Shown: positions 50,001 to 61,800 of the stretch, one piece after another
Numbering within the stretch: the first letter of the stretch is position 1
Layout: each line of letters starts with the position of its first letter
NCBI GenBank assembly: GCA_963514095.1
Contig: OY741265.1
Span: 22,567,090-22,631,089 of the forward strand
DNA length: 64,000 nt
DNA from: Eutrigla gurnardus
Taxonomy: Eukaryota > Chordata > Actinopteri > Perciformes > Triglidae
Direction of reading: 5' to 3'
Program-made: the position numbers and the translations under genes
Notes under the pieces: model-generated
Databases searched by the model: none
What the model was told of the DNA's origin: nothing
Seen by the model: the letters and a program-made list of their open reading frames with translations, nothing else

Positions 50001-53000
50001 AATCCTAGTTCCTGATTCTGTGCCTGGGCAGATGATGCACGCAACAGTGAAAGATTTGAACCCCTGGGTGGATTACGAATTCAGGGTGGTGGCAATCAAC
50101 AGTGTTGGCATTGGAGAACCCAGCACGCCATCAAAACAGATTCAAACCAAAGCAGCAGGTATCCTCTCAATTTGTTGTCTGTCTTTGCAACAAATCAATC
50201 AGTCCCTCTTGCAAAATGTAATTCGACTGTTTCCCTCTGTGCTCCCTGTGATGTTACTCATTTCAAATCTGTTGTTCCATTTTCATGCCGATACTTTGAT
50301 TACTCAGTCGCTTGCAAAAGAAGTGTTGAAATTGAATTACACTTTTAAACACTTAAGCATCAGTGATGTATGTCAGCACTCAGGAACATGATTAATTAAT
50401 AGCTGCATGAGGAGGGAACACAAATATGACCTATGCACACGTGAGGCATCGACATGAAAGTGTCTATATTGAGCTTGTTCGAGTAATTCCATCCCGCTGG
50501 CTGAATCACAAGGGAACACGTTTCCCATTGTGACTCACACATGGGGTTGATGTAGGGCTCTGCTAATAACGTCACCGTGCACGGGTTGTGACGAAAACAA
50601 ACTAATTCCTCTGCTATGTGATTAACCCGCTTTATAACAAACTGTTACCACTTCATTCAATGCTATGTGTTTAAGAGAATCTTCTGCACCTGCCTGAGAC
50701 ACAGCAGTCCAAACGGAGAGGACGATTTAATGTCCTTTGTGCTCGTTTAGTTCCCAAGGTTGCACCAGTTAACGTGAGCGGTGGCGGAGGAGCTCGAGGA
50801 GAACTTGTCATCATGTGGGAGGTAAGAGGATCGTGTACATTTTTGATGAGGCATTCATTATGACCGAGCATTCTTTGGCTCTTTTAACGAGAATGGACTT
50901 CTGGCGGAGTTATGTGTCTGCAGTGGTCTGGCTTCACTGGAATGGCTTTTTAATTAAAGGCAGAGCCTTTCTGATTTGCTGCCTGCTCTCCCTCCTGTTG
51001 TTGTAAATCAAAATGAAGATACGGGGCGAGAGCAACTTTCATATGTGTAAATCTAGAATCGGGTGACACGTTTACATTCTTTGGATGTGGTTCAAAGTGC
51101 AGAAAGATGCTGTATCAGTACATTTTCTCAATAGTTTGTTAGACATGAAACACTATTTCTGCTTAACTTTTTTACAACTCCCTAATTCAATTTCTGCTCA
51201 CTGTTGTTTGGGTCAAAGGCGTAACTTTTCTGTCCCTCCCTCAGCCCGTTCCAGAAGAACAACAGAGCGGAGAGGACTTTGGCTATGTCGTGGCTTTCCG
51301 CCAACTTGGCAGCAGCACCTGGATCCAGACAGTGCTGGCATCACCTGATGCACCTCGATATGTTTACAGGAATGACAGCATTGCACCCCTGTCCCAGTTT
51401 GAAGCGAAAGTGGGAGTGTACAACAGCATGGGAGAGGGGCCGTTCAGCCTCGTCGTCAGAGTGTTTTCTGCAGAGGAAGGTGAGTGTGCTCCGCATGCCG
51501 CAAACAGAAATAAAGTTGATCATGTTTGAGAAATGTTCTCTTAATTGCGAACGTGCATAATTCATGATCTATCTTATTTAGAGCCCTCTGAGGCGCCATC
51601 AAGAGTATGGGCCCGCGTCGCCTCAGCCTCCGAGATCGAAGTGTACTGGGAACCAATTCCCAGCGGGGCCAGCAGCGAGAAAATCATTGCATATGAGGTA
51701 TGGAAAAAGAGTAGTTAAAATAATAGTGCCACAAGGAATATTCAAACAAGGAGCAGACATTAATCCCAGAATGACTGACAGTACAATAAGCTGGCGTTCA
51801 TTTGAATAGAACCGCCGGTGGTGACAATTTGGAAATATTCTGACATTGAAATACTGCATGTGTTGGAGCAGAGATTTTTCACGGACTAATCTAGGGAATG
51901 AAGAGGTCTGTTGGCAGCTGTTCCAGTCTCCGAAAGACCTCAATACCAAGGCTGTCAGAGATTCTATTCATAATAATAAATAAATAAAAGAATGTGTGAA
52001 CATCATACATCACTATCCTGTACAACAAACACTCTCCTGGGATTGAGCTGTGGAAAACCTAGATAAAAATAACATTCTCTCCTAAACCCCAGGTATTTTA
52101 TATGGCAGGCTATGCCCAGGTGGCTTGACCTCTTCTGGGAAGCTTTGAGGTCATTGCCAGTTTTTGGTACACACATTGTTAGACGACATGGGTTCGAAGC
52201 ACCATAATGGCTTGTTTTGGAGCTAAACAGAGCAGCTGAGCTGAGACTAATGTTTGCATGGATATGGATGAAAGAATCATGAATCACACGCCATATCCAT
52301 GCAATAGAGTTGTTCACAATATAACTGTAATACAATCTTTTAATTTTGACAGTTATTTAATTCATCATTAGGTGTATATTGCTATCTAGAAAAACATCCA
52401 CAAGTTATCTCACTGTAAGATTAATTGTATTAAATGTTCCATATTGTAGAAGTGAGATTTCCATGTATCATTTGAGTGTAAAAAATAATTTATTTAACAT
52501 GTTCTAGTAGAGACTCCACAAGTATGAATCTGAAAATTAACATGTCCCCTTTAAAGGCTCGTTTTGCAGCTGGGTGGTGCTTCATCTGACAAGAATGAAC
52601 ATGAGTAGATATTAATTCAAATTCTCAGAATGACAGACTTATCCTCAACAAGTCCACTGGGTCTTTTGTGACATTTTATAACGTATCCAATTTAAGCTTA
52701 AATTACGTCTCAAATCATGATACAGCGGATCATTTAAATTGCAGAGACTGGGCAAGATGCCCTGGAGTGTAGTTGACAAGGTTGCTATAGTCAGTTAGGT
52801 TTAGCTTGGGTTTGATTTGAGAAAAATATAGTAGCTGCAAAATATACAGTAATTATCAAATATTTTATTCTGGATGTCAAGATGCTGAGTCAGCTTTTTA
52901 CAAAGTGACTGATTTAGTCTCAAGACTTCACCGCTGTTATGAAAAGAGTTGAACAATACGTCACACATGAAAGATGTTGCACTACTTTTATGGAGGAGAT

Positions 53001-56000
53001 CGCTGAGTTTCAACTAATGATTCACTTAAAGTACTGGATCAGGTCAGTACTCGTCGGTGGAGAGAATTCTAATTGTAATATTAACGATGGGTGGCATGTT
53101 TGTGGAAAACACATTCATGTCATTATATGAGAACAGTTTCAGGGCTTTTCCCACTTTCATTTCCATCTGTGGGCTAAGACCTAACCTCAACTTCTTGAAT
53201 TAGACAACAAAGTGGCTTTCATGGTAATCCCATACTATTTATCTTCACTCAATGCTTTTGGTTGGGACCCTGAAAAGCCTGAGATGACACTGTTCTGGAG
53301 TGTGATCTTTGCCAGGCTCCCAAGAGAGTGTTTTTCCATAGGATACGTCTCATTAAGGCATCATTAGCAGTATGAAGTAGAGCATCTGGAGTGTAAGCAA
53401 ATAATATGCCTTAGTAAATTCACCTGGCTCTTTGTAAATTAATGTTATAGTATAATGCAAATAATGCAGTCCAATGCAAGGACTGATTCATTTTTCACCA
53501 ACACATCCATACCATAGATTCTCATAAGGAAAGGGTCCTCACATATCCTTAAGTTGTTCTTGACACTAAAGCGAAGAGAATGTTTGCATCACGTTTGCAT
53601 TTGCGTCAGTTGATTCATCTGTGTCTCGTCATTTCTGTCATTTGTGTCGCCCAACATCACGCCGGCATGAATTTGAGTCAATTTGTGTCTTTGCATCTTT
53701 GTATGCATTAGAGCCACACAAAAAAGACCTCTACATCCCTCCATGACACTTGTTTCCTCCTACATATCAGGGGAATTGACACCAGGTGCACTCACACTTA
53801 TACCCACAATAACTGATGGCCACCAATCACCAATGTGTGTTGTTCCTGGGGACTCATTGAGCATCAACACTACTGATTCCTCTGGAGTTGGACAAAGACA
53901 GTGTGAAGCATGCTGGATGCAGGAGCCGTGGGAGAGTTTTTCAATAAATTAGACTATATATCATTATAACACGACTGATTAGATGATTTATTTAAAGGGG
54001 TGATTAAGGAACGAGATGAAAAGGATCGATAAAGGAACAGATTAAAAATCTGATTGATCAGTAGAGACAATACTGCATTCTGAACTGATAAAATCCAGAG
54101 TCTGGAGAGGACTCGTACACCTCTGCCTCTCCTTCTCAGCAGGGTAGATCCATCCCCAAAGGGCTCTCCATGCGCGGTGGACAACAAATACTATTTACAA
54201 TAGGCATCAGTATAGTGCCTTTCATTTCTGAGATGTGTCCTCTAGCACAGGGATTCTCAACCTTTTGTAACTTATGGCCCCCTTCTGATTGTTACAAAAA
54301 TGTCTGGGGAATGCTTTCACAAATAAATGAAAAAAAAAAAAAAAACTATAACATGAAAAAAAAAAGAAAAGAAAAACTGGTCTTATGCCACTGTCAGCTG
54401 TAATGACCAAATAAATATTCTGCTTAGCCTCAGTGAGACACATGGGAGAGTGGTATCGACTGATTTCGGTTGCAGCTGCCTCCCCCAGTAACTCTCAGCA
54501 CATATCCACAGCACAAGGCAAAATCAGCTCCTCTGCAATCATACATGGTTTCTTTCAAATAGCTACAAGAGCAACAACCAGGAGCACGTTTTAAAGGTGG
54601 CTTTTGGTTGGGTTGCTCATGATGCGATGATGTTCTTGGTGTGGCTTTTCCTTAGGAAATAGTCATTTGGGTTCGAAGCACCTCCGAGATGCTTTGTGTT
54701 TAAGAGTCTCTGGAGCTTCCATGGTTTTAGCGCCTCATTTGACAGGATTTCACCACATTCTACACACTGGGCATCACTGCCTGCTATTATGAATCCCAAT
54801 TTAATGTATTCAGGGTCATATTTCCTCTAAAGCTCGCTTGTCCCCCATATCACTTTTTCATTTCCAAAACCGATCCAGTTTGTGTCATTGCATCTGAGGG
54901 ATAATTCGCTAGATAACAGTGGCTACTGTTGAGAATAGCTGCTCTAACATGTCAAGGATTGAAGAATCATTGATTGTCTTTCTGCAACACAGTGTTGCAC
55001 AACAAAATGAAGTTGAAGGTGTAGTCCATTTGTGCTGCACAAGAAAAACATGGCAAAACAAGTAGTCCGTTCTTCTCATATTTCAAATTTCTATCAGGAG
55101 GAATGTAAACAGCATCTACAAAAACACTGAAAAACACAAATTCAACATCCGAGAAACATTGTTTATCAACTTTGACTATGATTGAGCACCAAGCATCAGT
55201 GATGTAAACACCTGCTGCTGAAGTCTTATTTCATCCTTATTTTCCTGCGACCAGACATCAGCCAGGAGCAGGCCACGGAGTGGAGTCTCCTTCTGAGGCG
55301 GTCAACTGTTTTTGGTGCCGCTTGGTGCGGCATTCTGAAAATGAAAAGTATAAGGAAAAGAATAATAAATCTAGATATTTACTTACTAACTTACAAGTCC
55401 AACTCCTTTACACACCAGGGTTTTTTTTTAAGTAATGCAATTTATTTGAACAGCATTTTTTTTTTAACTGTTGCTTTTTAAGTTTCACACAGAACTGGAA
55501 TATTATTGCTTTGGAATATTATTATAAACAACAAGTAACCCTGCAATCTGGGAGCACAATGCTCTGGTAGCATAGTAGGGTTTAATGAGCTCTTTAAGAT
55601 ATGATGGTGCCTGACCATTCAGAGCTTCTTAGGTGAAGAGAAGAATTTTAAATTCTACTCTGGATTTTACTGGGAGCCAGTGCAGAGAAGCTTAAACAGG
55701 AGAAATGGGATCCCCTTTTCTAGTTTTAGTCAGAACACCATCCTGGACCAGCTGGAGAGATTTAAGGGATGTATTGGAACAGCCTGATAATAACAAATTG
55801 CAATAATCCAGCCTCGAGGTAACAAATGCACGGACTATATTTTCTGCATCTTTTTGAAACAGAATGGGCCTGATTTTAGCAATGTCACGCATGTGTAAAG
55901 GCCTTAAAGCTGACTTTCAGTACATGCTTCAATTTAACAATCATGAACTATTGCTGCATGTCAAAATCATATCAGAGTTTATATTGGCCCCAGGTTGGAG

Positions 56001-58783
56001 TAATGGGTACAATATGCTTCTTTTGTGTGGCGCAAAGCAGCGCATTGTTTTATAATATAGCTAATTGAGAATTACTGGCTTATCCAATGCTACAATAGAT
56101 GTGACAGTTGGGTGGACTGTATTTTGCTGTCGTCTGATTGAACCATTTTCCGAAAAGACCCTCCCTTCTTTGCCTCTGATTGGCTGTAGTGCCGCTGTCG
56201 GAGCTGGTTCATCTCAGTTGATGATGGCAGATCCACTAGCTAGGAAAGCAAAGATTCTGGCATTCCAGCACTCGTGGGGAGAAGTGAAGTTTTGTGTTAC
56301 AGAAAGACCATGCTACTTTTTGCCTTGAAAATGTTGTATGCCAAACATTTAGCAATAAATTCCATTTTGAGACCAAACACAAGACAACTTTAAAGGCTGA
56401 ATTCCTCAAATGTGCTATGCCAGGAATGGGATGCGAGCAAACACTCGAAGCAAGCTATCATGGAAAGCCATTCATGCACGGCAAATGTATTAAGGAGGCT
56501 TTCCTCTGTAGCTCACATGTCTTGTTTAATGGCTGAGACAACAAAATAAAAGACATCCCCATCTCAGCCAGAAGTGTTGCAGAAGACAACTGGTTTGAAA
56601 GAAGCCACGGTATTTAGCAGTGCACTTGAGGTTGAGTATTGCATACCGTGTTTGGCAGTCATGAGTCATCAAGATGCTGTGATTTAAAGGCCATATATGA
56701 ACCAAATTGCAGGAGTCCTTGCACTGAAATAATTATCCTAGTGTTAAAAGACTGAGAAAGTATAATCTTCAGCAATCTCCATCCTCAGTACTTTGAAGCA
56801 GATACTTTTGAGGCATCTTCGCCATCAACACTATACCAAACTATAAAAGTCTGCCCTTCTGCCCTTTCCAAGTCCATCACACCACAGATTAATTATTCGC
56901 CCAGACACTAACCAGCCCTTTAAATCCTGGAAGAACACTTCATGGCCTCAGGTGTTCTGTGTGTCAGTTTATGTGGTAAAATGAACTACAACATGATTGT
57001 AGATTATCCAACATGTGAGCACAATATTGACTAAAATAATAAACCTTGTAAAACTAGATTTGTATGCAGAGCCCCTAAGACAGTCAAACATAGACGTTGT
57101 AGTTAAGTTTAGAGTGAAAATTCTTGAACGATCTTGAAATTACCAAAGACTAGTTGACATAGCCTTGGACGTGTGGGGCCCCATGGGGAACTAGGTGAAT
57201 CAAGCTCATTTATTTACTCTAGTAGATGTGCCTGGACCCCTTCACTTTGGACAGATTACCAGCAACAATATGATGGGCCAATCACAACCATTCATATTAA
57301 ATGAATGTATTTGAGTTTATGACATAAATAAAAGGGGCACTGTTGAGGCTGAGAACAACCAAAATGGCTGCAACTTTCTGTTGAAGCAGCTCAGTATTAA
57401 CAAAAATCTAATTTTGTGGTAGTGTGAGTAAGTGTTGCTCTAATTGGTTGCAAGTCTATCCAAGGTCTATCCAAAGGCTGCGGAATATGCCCATTGATAA
57501 CATCCCTTGGAAATCAAATCTGAACTGAGTGTTCCCTGAGCAGTTGTCGACTTTGCCTAGGTGGTAATCCAGACTTTTTCAACTTGGACATTACTGGTTT
57601 AAATGTTACAGATAAAGCCCTCCATTACTTTAATTTCACAAAGCCCCATGTCCCTCAGCTGCTGTTGCTACAGCTGTCAAGCTTTACATTCTAGCAATGC
57701 ACAGTTTACAGTATTTTCCACTAAAAATATGTGATCGTAATTGAAACAAAGGAACCTTGGTTTCAGTTAGAAAAAGAAAAAATTATAATTATAATGTTAT
57801 TACATTTTAATGTGACTGACTAGTATGCAAATGAGAAACCTAAGAAAGCAAGTAAGCATGCCCATCAGTTGATGATTCATCTAGAAGACATGGAAATAAA
57901 GGAGAAGCTTTGTTTTAGTATTGAATTGAAGTTTTTGTACTGTAACTAGTTAGCAAAAGTATTTTCTGTTATGAGAATAATAGCAAAAAGTTATAGCAGT
58001 ATACTTTCAGCAACCGTTCAGAATTGCTTTAGAAATACAACATGAAGTAGGCTGCTGGCACAGTAAAAAAAGGTTTTGCTTTTCAGACTAAATGTTTCAA
58101 AGAAAAGGAATGGAAGAGTAGGGCGAACGCACGACCTTGGCAACGTCAAAGAGCAGGACGGGAGCTAACGTCACTCAAAGACTTAACCTATTACTTTGTT
58201 AATCAAGCTAATAATTGTAATTAACAGACGAAGTTCTCAGTGCTGGGACATGTCAAAGGCTTTGGTTGGAGTTATTTTTCAATTAAATTCAAATTATTAC
58301 TTTATACATTTTTACACTTTGGCTCATGTATTTTTCATGTTTTGACATTTTCAGACTATTTCAGACCATTAAAAAGCTCTTCACTCTATCACTTTTATAA
58401 CAGCACTGTGCACACTCCTACTGCATGTGGAGAAATCCAATACTTGACAAGCCAAGCCATCCCCACTTAAAGAAGTTGCTAAGATACGATTGCACTGACT
58501 GTTTGGGGAAGGGGGCTTAGCAGACAAAACAAACTGACAGGACAGCTGCTGTTTTCCAAACCCAACAATGTTCAGGAAGAATTTCCAAAAAATGATCAGG
58601 CCCAATTTGACTTCATTATCATTATGTATCTTGTACCTTTAGCTGTGGTTAATTCGGTGAACTCAGCATGCAAATAATTTATACCTAATCATTTATGTTT
58701 CTTTTATTTCTATTTCAGTTGTGGGGATATGATGCAGTTTTCTGCCACTGTCTCCATAAGCCAACTTGAGTCTCTTTGCTTCG

Positions 58784-58870
<87 letters not shown>

Positions 58871-61800
58871 TTTGTTTGTTTGTTTGTTTGTGTGTATGTG
58901 TGTGTAGCAGATTGAAAACTTCTACTGCTCAGGTATCCTTAGTTATATTTTCCCAAGTTCTGCTAAAACTGCTGTAATTAAACTGCTGGTATAAAAAAGC
59001 ACCCTCCTGTAGTTGCATCTGTTATCAGCAACTCCAGGCCTTTCGCTAATCTGCCTTTCCAAAGCAAGATCCCTGAAAACCTGTGTGCAGCCAATTGAAT
59101 GAGCTGCTCCTCTCAAACCATCTGTTTGACATTTTCCTGTCTGGTTTTCCTGTCTCGTGTTCGGTTCATAAATGATCTCCCTATGAATACAGATTCTGAC
59201 AAGCTCCTTATCCTTGTACTTCTCACTCCCAGTGCTGCTTTTGGTATTGCTGATTGTCAGATACGGTATCACTTGGTAGTTCAAAAATGTGGGTTGGAAT
59301 GCCTCAGGACCTACAGTAGCTGAGCTGATAGTGTGGAACTGTTTTTTCTCCAGTTCCCTTTTAAGTTGGGTCCTGTAAAATCACTGTTTCACATTCTAGA
59401 AATACTTAGATGATTCTTTAGTTTTAATACATTACTCTTTTATATACATAACCCCTGCACAGACTCCCCTCTGGTCACATAACTTGAGCTTGTTTGTGAC
59501 AACCTACCTGCACTCTAGATTAACAGTGTGCTATACTGTCTTCTCTATAAGAACATTGTGGTAATCTCAGTCGGGCATTGGGCACATAAAAAAGGTTTGA
59601 TTTGACTTGGTTTCCACCACTTCACAGATTTGTATCAGTTTATGAAACGTTAAAGGAAAAAGTTGAAAAAAGGCCAAGATAGGCAATATGGCCAGAAGTC
59701 TGTGGTAACCCTTGCATATTTGGTCTAGGTTCTGTTTTGGGAAGAAGGATCTCAGCAGAGTGAAGCGGAGAGAGTGAGGGTGATCGACACAACAACTGTG
59801 CTCTCTGGCTTGAAGGGCAGCACCACCTATCTGATCTCAGTCAGAGCCCAAAACAGCGGTGGACTTGGACCCTGCAGCCCTGCTCTTAACGTCACCACCA
59901 AGAAACCACGTGAGTCCATCCACAAGACGATAAAATGTGCTTTATTTAATTTTTTGTTGCACAGTTTCTACTTAATTCACAGTGGGTTAAAATCCATTTA
60001 ATTTTAGCACTCACATGCCATACTGAATGTATGTTGGAAGAGTTGGTCACTGGAGTTATTTCTCCTGTCAATACCGGTCATGAAACCAGGGCCATAGATA
60101 GGCCTACCATAGAAGTCATCTCCTCTGTAGTATTTCTGGGACTTTATGGAGTTTAATGAGATTGTTAACATGTACTTGGCTTACGATTCACGTGAGTAGT
60201 GAGTGACTAATAGGTCATTAGTAATAGTGGTAATAGTTTCTTTTTTTTTTACTCATGTTTCCATTCATCGATGCATTCATGTATTATCCTCCCCCTTGTT
60301 GTGGTCTTGGGTTTTGTTTGTTAGTTTCATGTTTCATTTTGAACTTCCCTGCATCCTGTTTGTTTGACTTCCTGTATTTAAGGTTTTCCTTCCTGTTTGT
60401 ATCACCTGTGTTTTATTTGTCCCTTGAGCCTTTTTTCCACCAAACAGTTTTCAGGCTGCCCTCGTATCAACCCACCTGTGTCTTGTTGTCTAATTAGTTT
60501 CCTGCATATTTATTCTCTGTGGTTTCCTGTGTTAGTGTCAGGTTGTCTGCCTTTATAGTAGGTGCAGACCAAACACGAAGCAAATTATTCAAATCCAGCG
60601 ACAGGACAGGATGCCATTCGATTACCCAACTGGGACATCCACCACATGCACAAAGCAGCAATGTTTGTTATTTCAGGCACGATTGAAACGTTGTGGGTGT
60701 CTACATGGAGGCAAGCCCCCTAATCCCCCCCCCCCCCCCTTCTCTCCAGCGCATCTAGGCCGGTTGAAACAAATAAACACAAATGATCCCGCATATAAGT
60801 ACAACTAATCCTGAGGTCAAACTCACGCAAGTAGCCTAATGCAAGGCCTCTGGTCCATTTTCTTTGGTCCTGCAGTGTTTGCTGGTCTACATTTGGTCCT
60901 TGTGTAAAGTCCTTTTGGTGTTTTGTCTTTTGTATTTATGTCTGCTCTCTCAGTGTTTTGGTTTAGCCTTAACTGTTAAACTATCAGTTTTGATAATTAA
61001 AGCACACATTTTGTTAAATTCAAGCCCCGTCCCTCATTTCTGAATTTGAGTGTCTCATTTGAACTCCAAGATGTGAGACCCCAGGGCTGACTACCAAAGT
61101 TAGAACCACTCCCACCCACTGTAGCTGTTCGCTGAAGACTCATAAAACACCTGTAGGCAATTATCAATCACAGTCCACCTGGAAATGTGTGCATGTAGAT
61201 CATGTCCCGCCTTCTACACGCCCACGTTCAACCCAAAAATGCTAAATGCAATGCAACCAATGAATAATGTTGCATTTAAACATGCCTGCTGATCAATTCA
61301 TTCTCACTGTGAATCATAGCAACAACCAGAAGGCAGCATTGCGCACGAGCAACAACGCAGTGTATATTTAAAGCAGCCAGACGGATTCATTCACACCTTG
61401 CTAAAATTATTCTGTCAATCAGTTGTATCTCCCACCGTGCGATACCACTGGAAAATGGAGGTTTGATAGGTGGACACAGTGTATTAATATACATTTTATT
61501 TTGGTGAGCTGGCCCTACAATATGATTAGGAATCATAATGAGAATATGGATGTTGCTGATTTTATTTTCAAGCTTTGTTGTATTCAAGATAAAGATTTCA
61601 CACAAAACTATACGAAAACTAAAGTCATACTGATGTATGCATGATAAAGGAAGACATTATTGAAAACTATTGACACTCGTCTTTAATGCTATTTAATGTA
61701 TTTAATCTTGGAATTCTATAACTGATAATTTCATCAGTAAGTTACCATCCAGTCCCTCTCCTCTGTGCTCTGGGGGAATGTGATGGCGAGGAAGAGCTGA

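Noticed and set aside
49831..50391. 186-codon plus-strand open frame taken as one gene
   Set aside because: Only 50009-50158 (cntn6 exon 15) is real coding sequence; the rest is read-through into introns.
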